Shown one piece after another: positions 1-6,139 of a stretch of 6,971 bases of DNA. The notes beneath the pieces are model-generated. The model searched no databases, was not told where the DNA came from, and was given only the letters and a program-made list of their open reading frames with translations. The stretch is taken from contig CAMCPC010000065.1 of assembly GCA_945876665.1 (NCBI GenBank), positions 1 to 6,971 of the forward strand, written 5' to 3'. The translations under genes and the position numbers were made by a program. Positions within the stretch are counted from its first letter, which is position 1. Each line of letters starts with the position of its first letter. The DNA is from an uncultured Oscillospiraceae bacterium (GTDB taxonomy: Bacteria; Bacillota; Clostridia; UBA1381).

Positions 1-3000
1 CGGAAGCAAGAGGAAAAAATAACAGGTATGACCTTAACTACTGGAATCCGACAATTAATATGGCGCGCGACCCGCGCTGGGGCAGAAATGAGGAAAGCTA
101 CGGAGAAGATCCATATCTGACGGCGGAAATAGGCGGAAACGCTGTTAAGGGTATGCAGGGTACGGACGATAAGTACATAAAGACAATCACAACCCTTAAG
201 CATTACGCGGCGAATAACTGTGAGGGAGAAAGACAGACGGGCACGTCTGTTGCCAACGAAAGCACCATGCGCGAATATTATCTGCGTGCGTTTCGTGATA
301 TTACCGAGAATTATGACCCCGGCGCGGTTATGAGCTCATATAACGGAACAACAATTTACCGCAACGGCGAAATTTTATCGTCATCAACAGGACAAAAAAT
401 TGATTATATAGCGTCAAGTGCAAACTCATATCTGATTAACGATACACTTCGCAGAACATACGGTTTTGGCGGCTTTGTTGTAGGCGATTGCGGCGCGTGG
501 GATAACGCGTTCGGCAGACAGCCGTTAAGAAAAAAGCTGTATCCCGATACAGAGCTTGACAACATTACTGCGCCGATGACCGTTGCGAAGATTATTGAGG
601 CAGGCTCAAGTCTTGACTGTAACAGCGGCGCAAACGGCACAGGACAGGTTGCGGCGGCTGTACAGCAGGGACTTATAAGCGAGGATATGCTTGATATTGC
701 CGTATATGAACTGTTTTTGCAGCGTATGAAGACAGGCGAGTTTGATGAGGGCGCAAAGTATCAGGACATTACCTCGTCAGTTATAGAAACAGACGAACAC
801 GTTCAAAAGGCGGAAGAAGCGGCCGAAAAATCATGGGTGCTACTTGAAAATGACGGCACACTTCCATTAAAAGGTGAAAATACAATTGGTGATATAGAAT
901 ATGAGAACGGCATAGTAACTGTTAATGCTGACGCTCAAAGCGGCGAACTGATAATTGCATCATATAATAACGGTATATTAAGCGGCGTTGAAACAGAACC
1001 GTTGACATTCACAAACGGCACTGCAACAGTGAAAAAAGCAGATATAGCGCCCGGCTCAAGGCTTATGGCATGGAACAGCCTGTCCGGTATGAAGCCATTA
1101 TGCGCGGCGAAAACTGTAGGAGAGGCGAGTGTAACCAGCTTATCAGACGGCACAATGACCATTGCCGTTGTGGGCAGCCATGCGGACGAGGTCGTTCTGG
1201 GCGATTATTCCGGCGAGCCGACAAAGAAAACAACTCCTATGGAGGGCATAACAAATGCAGTTAAGAAAATCAGTCCAAACTCAACAGTTGAACTGATAGG
1301 CAATGTAAGCGATACAACGCCTTTGCTTAACATCAAGAGCATAACTCTTGTGAAAAGCACAGGTAGAAATACAACGCTTGATTTGTCGTCGGCAACAAAG
1401 GTGAACGGAATGACAAAGAGCGGTTCATCTCTTACCAATATCACAAAATCGGGTGTGGCATGTATTGCAGGTGTTGACTTCAAAGATGTAACGGATATTA
1501 AAATTGAAGCCGCATCACTTCCGGGAATGCCCAACGTGACCGTATCAATCTGCTACGAAAGCCTTTCACAGCCTGCGGCGAATATTGCAATCGCGAATAC
1601 AGACAGTGAAAACGATTATATCGAAAATACAGGAGTATATAACGGCGCAACAGGTGGATACACGGGAACGGCTGATTTATATATTCAGGTAAACGCAAGC
1701 TCGGAATTTACCGTTGAAAATTATAAATCCTCGCTTGACAAAGCCGATTACATAATTGCCTACGGCGGCACTACAACAGCCGATTCAAGTGAATCTAATG
1801 ACAGAGCCTCAATAGATTTGCCTCAGTCGGAAAATCATGTGCAGCAGCTTTGCAACGCATATCCGGATAAGACAATAGCAGTGTTACAGACAGTGGGACA
1901 GGTGAATGTTGAAAGCATAAAGGATAAGTGCGCGGCACTGCTGTGGACATCGTACAACGGTCAGACACAGGGCGAGGCTCTTGGAAAAATTCTGACAGGC
2001 GAGGTTAATCCGTCGGGTAAGCTGTCAACCACATGGTACAAAAAGTCCGACCTTGACAAGATGCCTATAGGCTCTGAAAGACAGAAGATTGACGGAATAG
2101 ATTATAATTTCACAAACTATGAGCTTTCCGGCGATATAAATAATGAAAATGCAGATTATCCGGGAAGAACATATCAGTATTACACAGGTACTCCCGTATA
2201 TGAATTTGGTTACGGCTCAAGCTATACAAGCTTTGAATATTCTGATATTGCGGTTGATAAATCAAACGCGGACGCAAATGATGTTGTCACCATTACCGCT
2301 GATGTCACAAATACGGGAAGCAGGCGCGGAACGGAGGTTGCGCAGCTGTATATTTCAGTTCCCGGAGCGGGTCAAAACAATCTCCCGATAAAGCAGCTAA
2401 AGGGCTTTGAAAGAATAGATCTTGAAGCAGGTGAAACAAAAACAGTTACATTTAAGCTGGATATTTCCGATGTATTCTTCTTTGACGAGCAGACACAGAA
2501 GAATTATGTCGTAAACGGTGAATACACTGCAAAAGTGGGCGGAAGCTCTGCTGACGCGGCGGCACAGGAAATTAAGTTTAATGTGAGCGGCGATATTGCC
2601 GAAACGCTCAAAAATGTGTATACAATTCCGTCGGGACTTAAGGTTTACGGCGCGAAAACAGGAGACATCGTAAAGCCTGCAATCGGTATAAACGCAGGCG
2701 CGAGCGTGACGCTCAAAAATGACAAGGTTATCACTGATTTTGCGGAAAACGGCATTACTGTAACATACACAAGCGCAAATACGGCTATTGCGGCGGTTGA
2801 CGCGGACGGAAATGTGAGCGCAGGTACTCAGGAGGGAACAACAACCATAACTGTCACAGCCGTAAAGGGTGAAAGTACAGTCACAACGTCATTCCCTGTA
2901 GTTACACAATTTAAGGACGGTATAACAGTTGAGGCGAAAGCGGCATATTTAAAGCGTCTTGACGACGCATACGGCAGCTGTCCGGAGATTGCGTATACAG

Positions 3001-5888
3001 CCGAAAACTGGTTAAAGGTGAAAGCGGTATATGATAAGGCATATGGTGAAGTCAGCGCCGCGTTGCTTGATGACGGACTGGAGCTGCTTGTAAAGAATGC
3101 AGTTGCTGAAATGCTGTCTGTTCCGAAAATTGAGCTTACCGAAGAATACACGATTAAATCAGCAAACAGCAATGTGATAAAGGATAACAGAATTGAATAT
3201 TCCGAGGACGGAATAGGCACATACACAGCAGGGGAAACGACAATCAGCGGAACTGTTACAGCGGATAATCCGGCTGAAATAGCAATGCAGGCATTCAGCG
3301 GTGACACGGAGGTTAATAGCACGCTTATCTGGACTGTGGAAAGGCTTGACGGCTCATCAAGAAAGAATGCCGAAATAGATATGCAGAGCGGAGTAATGCA
3401 GCTGTATGAAAACGGTGTGTATAAAATCACCGCAAGCGATTACACGAATAAAAAGAGCGGTTCTATAAAGGTATATGCCAACCTCCAGATAGAGGGTGAA
3501 AGCGCGGACAACGGCGGCGGCGCAAATCTGGCTGATGAAAAAACAGGAGCAAGCGGCGGCTTTGACGCAGGCAGCACAAGCAACTATTGGCTGAGATTTA
3601 ACGGCGTTAAGCTTAACCGTTTAAAGGGAATAACCTTCAGAACTTCACAGCAGGATGCTGAAAGCACAATAAATGTTTCGCTTATGGCAAATACCGATTG
3701 GGTAATTGCATCAGCAACCGTACCGAAAACTAACGCATGGACAAATTGGGCGGAAACCACAGCAGAGGTGAACAGATACGAATTAGATAAGCTCACTCTT
3801 GATGAAAACGGCTGCGGAACAATTTATATTCAGACCAATAAGGCAAACCTTGACTATATACAGCTTATATATGACAACTCGGACATAGACGCTTATTGCC
3901 TTGCAAACGGCAGTATCGGAGTAAACGTGTCGGCAGACAGCGGAACGCTTATTGCAGAAGTCGGCGGCACAGTAAAAGCAAGCGCGGAAATCACCGCGGC
4001 AGGAAATTACAAGCTAAGCGGATTTACCAACGGTGATGCAATAACCCTAAAGGTTATGAACGGAGAAACTCAATCGGGAGAATCGGTAAATCTTACATAC
4101 AGCCCCGCAAAGGTAAAAGATCTTACAGTATACAATTTCAGTGACGCTGTATTTGATTCATTCTTTGACAGCGCGGAGGGTACAAACCTTTCAAGCGGTC
4201 TTGGTATGGACAGTTTCGGCGGCTGGAATACCGATAAGGGCGGCAGCTATACATACGGCGGACGCACATACACATTTACGCGCAGCTTAAAGGGCGGCAG
4301 CGGCAGCGCGAACGCACGAAAGGTATATTTCACACCTGATGCTGACGGAGTTGTGACGGCTTTGTTCAATGCAAGCACGACAAGGTGTATGTATATCGAG
4401 CAGGGCAGCAGCAAGGCTGAAAAATACGGAAACGGCGCTATCTGCGAGGTACAGCTGAATGTTAAGGCAGGCGAGGCAGTATATGTATACGGCGGCGGTT
4501 CAAACAAGAATTTATACGCGGTAATTTTTGAGGCGAATAAGTCAGCTGTTGAAGCTACACCGACGCCTGTTCCGACGCCAACACCGACGCCTGTTCCTGT
4601 TCCTGACACGGATTACAGCGCCAAAATAGAATTTGAGCAGTATACAAAATCATGGGCAAAGAGCATAAAGGAAAGCAGCAATGCAAACGCGAGCAACGGC
4701 AAGATGATTGATAATACAAGCAATGATGATATATTCTATTTCGGTGAATACAGCTTAAATGATTTGCTTGTGATAACCGTTACGGCAGGCATAAGAGATA
4801 ATGACGGCGCTGAGGGCACCGGCTCTGCCGCGGTGTATGCGGTCGACGTGAGCGGTATTGATGTGAACAGCGCAGACAAGAGCACAATATCAGCATTGCT
4901 TACAGATGCAAACAAGCTCGGCGCAACCAATATCAAGGGAACAGCGGGCAACTGGAATAATTATCTTGACAATAATATAGTGCTGACCTCTGCGCATACG
5001 GGGAACAAGGGTATATTTGTAAAGCTTGGCGCGACCGTGAAATACGCAGGTAACTATGACTATTTAACATTGAAGTATAATTTGGGTCAATCGACAACTA
5101 AGGCCATGCCGCAGTCGGATATGCTGACGGCTGAAAATGAAACCACATATCTGAGTGTTTACAAAGATAATATAACAGCAGTAAACAAAAGCGACAATGC
5201 CGTATCTTCGGTAAGCGCCAAAGAGATATTCGGAGATGATGTTACTTTTAAAAAGCTCATAAATCACAAGGGAATGTTTACCGCTCTTATCACAGATAAG
5301 AGCGGTGAAACAAGGCTTGTCACAAGCCCGATGGGTACTGTCTGGATTGACGCCACACCCGATTATTATGCGGAGGCTGACTCCGACGCGCCTCAGACGG
5401 TGAATATAAATGATTTCTGCGCTGTTGATGACCAGATATATCTTGGATGTGACGGCGGATGGCTTATCACAATGACAAGCTGCTCGAAGTGTACAACGAT
5501 CAAAAAGGTGTGCGGCTTTGATATTAAAACCGTAGATTATTCTGACGAGAAACTGGAGCTTTCGGACGGAGAAAATTCGGCTGAAATGAGCATAGAGGAT
5601 GTGCGTCAGTATAATATCCAATACGACGCGGCTATGGAGCTGGTGAAGAATGGCGCAAGTCTTGTTGATGTGCGCAGTGCAGAGGAATTTGGCGCCGGTA
5701 CGCTTGAAGGCGCTGTAAATGTTCCGCTTGATAAATTTGAAGCATGGCTTGAGGGACAAAGTAAGGATACCGTAATTGTAGTATTCTGCGCCTCGGGCAT
5801 AAGAAGCCAAAATGCCGTTGAAATGGCGAAGGCTTTGGGATACAGCATGATATATAATTTGGGCGGAATGGATAGTTTAATTAAATAG
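1..5888 (+). CDS. Giant multidomain GH3 glycosidase (beta-xylosidase/beta-glucosidase type), 5' end missing, with C-terminal rhodanese domain
   Basis: The product should remove terminal non-reducing sugars from beta-linked oligosaccharides by a retaining mechanism. The frame is open from position 3 (EARGKNNRYDLNYWNPTIN precedes Met1 at position 60), so Met1 is internal and the true start, with any signal peptide, is off-window. GH3 hallmarks are RDPRWGR (3-9), YGEDP (14-18), KHYAANN (47-53), the nucleophile loop GFVVGDCGAW (Asp143), SLDC, then LLENDGTLPL, the likely acid/base Glu578 in ESNDR, and YEFGYGSSYT (714-723). After these come Fn3-like (738-843), BIG-like (854-949), FIVAR-like helical (955-1024), BIG-like (1030-1140), CBM6-like (1142-1271), further beta-sandwich (1275-1491), Thr-Pro linker (1501-1515), CBM-like (1519-1674), a Cys-containing beta segment (1680-1850) and rhodanese (1855-1942). 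At 1942+ residues it is more than twice a usual GH3. RDPRWGR...YGEDPYLT and DCGA lean towards xylosidases, but the substrate is not settled. Export is inferred from the modules; no SLH, LPXTG or dockerin is seen. Confidence 0.93.
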   Translation, partial: EARGKNNRYDLNYWNPTINMARDPRWGRNEESYGEDPYLTAEIGGNAVKGMQGTDDKYIKTITTLKHYAANNCEGERQTGTSVANESTMREYYLRAFRDITENYDPGAVMSSYNGTTIYRNGEILSSSTGQKIDYIASSANSYLINDTLRRTYGFGGFVVGDCGAWDNAFGRQPLRKKLYPDTELDNITAPMTVAKIIEAGSSLDCNSGANGTGQVAAAVQQGLISEDMLDIAVYELFLQRMKTGEFDEGAKYQDITSSVIETDEHVQKAEEAAEKSWVLLENDGTLPLKGENTIGDIEYENGIVTVNADAQSGELIIASYNNGILSGVETEPLTFTNGTATVKKADIAPGSRLMAWNSLSGMKPLCAAKTVGEASVTSLSDGTMTIAVVGSHADEVVLGDYSGEPTKKTTPMEGITNAVKKISPNSTVELIGNVSDTTPLLNIKSITLVKSTGRNTTLDLSSATKVNGMTKSGSSLTNITKSGVACIAGVDFKDVTDIKIEAASLPGMPNVTVSICYESLSQPAANIAIANTDSENDYIENTGVYNGATGGYTGTADLYIQVNASSEFTVENYKSSLDKADYIIAYGGTTTADSSESNDRASIDLPQSENHVQQLCNAYPDKTIAVLQTVGQVNVESIKDKCAALLWTSYNGQTQGEALGKILTGEVNPSGKLSTTWYKKSDLDKMPIGSERQKIDGIDYNFTNYELSGDINNENADYPGRTYQYYTGTPVYEFGYGSSYTSFEYSDIAVDKSNADANDVVTITADVTNTGSRRGTEVAQLYISVPGAGQNNLPIKQLKGFERIDLEAGETKTVTFKLDISDVFFFDEQTQKNYVVNGEYTAKVGGSSADAAAQEIKFNVSGDIAETLKNVYTIPSGLKVYGAKTGDIVKPAIGINAGASVTLKNDKVITDFAENGITVTYTSANTAIAAVDADGNVSAGTQEGTTTITVTAVKGESTVTTSFPVVTQFKDGITVEAKAAYLKRLDDAYGSCPEIAYTAENWLKVKAVYDKAYGEVSAALLDDGLELLVKNAVAEMLSVPKIELTEEYTIKSANSNVIKDNRIEYSEDGIGTYTAGETTISGTVTADNPAEIAMQAFSGDTEVNSTLIWTVERLDGSSRKNAEIDMQSGVMQLYENGVYKITASDYTNKKSGSIKVYANLQIEGESADNGGGANLADEKTGASGGFDAGSTSNYWLRFNGVKLNRLKGITFRTSQQDAESTINVSLMANTDWVIASATVPKTNAWTNWAETTAEVNRYELDKLTLDENGCGTIYIQTNKANLDYIQLIYDNSDIDAYCLANGSIGVNVSADSGTLIAEVGGTVKASAEITAAGNYKLSGFTNGDAITLKVMNGETQSGESVNLTYSPAKVKDLTVYNFSDAVFDSFFDSAEGTNLSSGLGMDSFGGWNTDKGGSYTYGGRTYTFTRSLKGGSGSANARKVYFTPDADGVVTALFNASTTRCMYIEQGSSKAEKYGNGAICEVQLNVKAGEAVYVYGGGSNKNLYAVIFEANKSAVEATPTPVPTPTPTPVPVPDTDYSAKIEFEQYTKSWAKSIKESSNANASNGKMIDNTSNDDIFYFGEYSLNDLLVITVTAGIRDNDGAEGTGSAAVYAVDVSGIDVNSADKSTISALLTDANKLGATNIKGTAGNWNNYLDNNIVLTSAHTGNKGIFVKLGATVKYAGNYDYLTLKYNLGQSTTKAMPQSDMLTAENETTYLSVYKDNITAVNKSDNAVSSVSAKEIFGDDVTFKKLINHKGMFTALITDKSGETRLVTSPMGTVWIDATPDYYAEADSDAPQTVNINDFCAVDDQIYLGCDGGWLITMTSCSKCTTIKKVCGFDIKTVDYSDEKLELSDGENSAEMSIEDVRQYNIQYDAAMELVKNGASLVDVRSAEEFGAGTLEGAVNVPLDKFEAWLEGQSKDTVIVVFCASGIRSQNAVEMAKALGYSMIYNLGGMDSLIK
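870..1160 (+). other. Inserted beta-rich segment inside the GH3 C-terminal domain
   Basis: In ordinary GH3 proteins the LPL motif (residues 268-270) is followed within about 5-15 residues by the strand that reads IAVVG (here 368-372). In this protein about 97 residues lie between them. The insert contains the run GELIIASYNNGILSG and then RLMAWNSLSGMKPLC. This 'self-describing' pattern (xxIxASYxNGxLxG ... xxWxSLxxMKPL) resembles a small beta-sandwich repeat I recall from many large secreted clostridial proteins; I do not have a secure family name for it. The reading frame stays intact and GH3 similarity resumes afterwards, so it is a domain insertion and not a frameshift. Confidence 0.7.
1332..1727 (+). 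other. Second insert in the GH3 C-terminal domain, CBM6-like
   Basis: About 130 residues (425-556) separate the strand VELIGNVSD from KADYIIAYGG (561-570), which carries on into the acid/base loop ESNDR. GH3 enzymes often have a shorter connection here, although PA14 or CBM6-type inserts are known at about this place in some. The end of the insert, with TGGYTGTADLYIQVNAS followed by FTVENYK, fits the closing strands of a CBM6-like beta-sandwich (G-x-DLYL-x-F ... xxDYxxF). Sugar-binding aromatic residues cannot be assigned from sequence alone. It probably shapes the active-site entrance, because the acid/base loop follows directly. Confidence 0.6.
3483..3872 (+). other. CBM6-like carbohydrate-binding domain
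   Basis: Residues 1142-1271 begin with LQIEGESADNGGGANL and contain YWLRFNGVKLNRLKGITFR, a central WAETTAEV strand and the ending GCGTIYIQTNKANLDYIQL. This order (IExE at the start, a WxxF strand, W-x-E/T in the middle, xxLYx...NxDYIxL at the end) is the usual layout of family 6 carbohydrate-binding modules, which bind xylan, beta-glucans or related chains. The domain would tether the catalytic GH3 part to polysaccharide. The ligand cannot be told from the sequence. Confidence 0.65.
4128..4532 (+). other. Beta-sandwich module of CBM-like type, family not recognised
   Basis: Residues 1357-1491 begin VYNFSDAVFDSFF and contain YGGRTYTFTRSLKGG, VYFTPDADGVVTALF and KAGEAVYVYGGGSNKNLYAVIF. The strand pattern and the 'amount of extra material plus tactile closing strand' LYAVIF are like non-catalytic beta-sandwich domains that decorate clostridial polysaccharide lyases and hydrolases. 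I cannot place it in a numbered CBM family. It sits directly before the Thr-Pro linker. Confidence 0.5.
4560..4604 (+). repeat. Thr-Pro-Val linker encoded by a short DNA repeat
   Basis: The 12-base unit ccgacgcctgtt occurs twice in phase (4560-4571 and 4584-4595), with a degenerate copy between and a cctgtt tail. It encodes the proline-rich stretch at residues 1501-1515 (PTPVPTPTPTPVPVP). Such stiff, extended linkers are typical between modules of secreted plant-wall-degrading enzymes and mark the boundary between the front enzyme half and the last CBM-rhodanese part. Short in-frame repeats of this kind can change length by slippage. Confidence 0.85.
4614..5081 (+). other. C-terminal CBM6-like module
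   Basis: Residues 1519-1674 start with YSAKIEFEQYTKSWAKS after the Thr-Pro linker, contain the middle strand VYAVDVSGIDVN and GNWNNYLDNNIVLTSAHTG, and close with KGIFVKLGATVKYAGNYDYLTLKY. The opening IEFEQY and the closing NYDYLTL again follow the CBM6-like plan, though the similarity to the earlier copy at residues 1142-1271 is weak and the module is longer. It may bind a polysaccharide or only act as a spacer before the C-terminal part. Confidence 0.5.
5622..5885 (+). other. Rhodanese (sulfurtransferase-fold) domain at the C-terminus of the GH3 protein
   Basis: Residues 1855-1942 match a complete single-domain rhodanese: LVDVRSAEEF (1868-1877), GTLEGAVNVPL, DTVIVVFCASGIRSQNAVEMA and GYSMIYNLGGM. 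The active-site loop CASGIRS has its cysteine at residue 1910 (position 5787) and follows the CxxGxRS pattern of active rhodaneses, which carry a persulfide on that Cys. Rhodaneses normally work in the cytoplasm or periplasm on sulfur trafficking, so finding one ending a putatively exported glycosidase is unexpected. The domain is in the same uninterrupted frame and finishes at the stop codon. Whether it transfers sulfur or serves as a binding module is not known. Confidence 0.92.
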
Positions 5889-5903
5889 CAGGTTACATTT
5901 ATA

Positions 5904-5952
5904 TAAAAAGCCGAATTTGTCAAAAAAGATGACTGACAAATTCGGCTTTTTA
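5904..5952. terminator. Bidirectional intrinsic terminator
   Basis: A perfect 18-base inverted repeat (5905-5922 with 5934-5951, one more pair at 5904/5952) encloses an 11-base loop. The stem is GC-rich in its centre (gccgaa/ttcggc) and flanked by five A on the left and five T on the right, so each strand ends its hairpin with a U run. It lies 15 bases after the stop of the GH3 gene and 14 bases beyond the stop of the small minus-strand gene, and so can end both converging transcripts. Confidence 0.92.
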
Positions 5953-5966
5953 AGTTGCTTAAAATA

Positions 5967-6086
5967 TCAATTACCGCCGGGACCGTCCTTGCGTTCGCGT
6001 GTGTCGGGAACTTCAAGCTTGCCTTTTATATCACCCGGTTTAATATTTTTGGGGTTGGGATTTTTCTTATTCTCTTTATGACACAT
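5967..6086 (-). CDS. Small protein of 39 residues ending in GPGGN, function unknown
   Basis: The peptide starts MCHKENKKNPNPKN, continues with a Gly-Asp-Ile-Lys-Gly-Lys-Leu core and ends ERKDGPGGN. It is highly charged and hydrophilic, with no signal peptide or membrane segment, and has one Cys at residue 2. Support for translation is good: AAAGGAG lies 8 bases before the ATG, the frame is closed by TGA, and the gene fits neatly between the AraC gene (53 bases upstream) and the shared terminator (14 bases downstream). I recall other short Clostridia reading frames with a GPGG-type tail, but cannot name a family, and a role as a peptide precursor, regulator or stress protein would be guesswork. 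Likely co-transcribed with the AraC gene, as no separate promoter is obvious in the short gap. Confidence 0.72.
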   Translation of the reverse strand: MCHKENKKNPNPKNIKPGDIKGKLEVPDTRERKDGPGGN

Positions 6087-6094
6087 ATCGCTCA

Positions 6095-6101
6095 CTCCTT
6101 T
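6095..6101 (-). promoter_or_regulatory. Strong Shine-Dalgarno site of the 39-residue gene
   Basis: On the minus strand AAAGGAG is followed by an 8-base spacer and ATG. This near-perfect match to the anti-SD sequence at ideal spacing is the main evidence that the small gene is translated and it fixes its start codon. Confidence 0.85.
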
Positions 6102-6139
6102 CGGTTTTAGTATGCGCGATATGATGGGAAATATGAATT

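Noticed and set aside
60..62. ATG at 60 as the start of the GH3 gene
   Set aside because: The same frame is open back to the left edge and reads clearly GH3-like sequence (DLNYWNPTIN just before RDPRWGR), and no ribosome site precedes it. The gene starts outside the window.
870..1727. Frameshift or gene fusion as reason for the extra length inside the GH3 C-terminal domain
   Set aside because: The frame never changes, GH3 motifs resume in register after each insert, and the inserts look like folded beta domains rather than out-of-frame translation.
2828..3430. Minus-strand open frame of 200 codons
   Set aside because: Antisense to the BIG-like and helical part of the GH3 protein; its Ser/Val/Ile-rich translation is what an antisense frame of this coding sequence produces.
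4560..4604. CRISPR or mobile-element repeat
   Set aside because: Short in-phase coding repeat for a Thr-Pro linker; no spacer structure, transposase or terminal repeats are present anywhere in the window.
5064..5810. Minus-strand open frame of 248 codons
   Set aside because: It lies opposite the well-supported CBM-like and rhodanese coding region, its translation has no recognisable domain, and no ribosome site or gene context supports it.
5606..6016. Minus-strand open frame running through the terminator and the small gene
   Set aside because: It covers the terminator hairpin, the rhodanese code and part of the 39-residue gene in another frame, and lacks a ribosome site; the 39-residue frame with AAAGGAG is the better supported reading.
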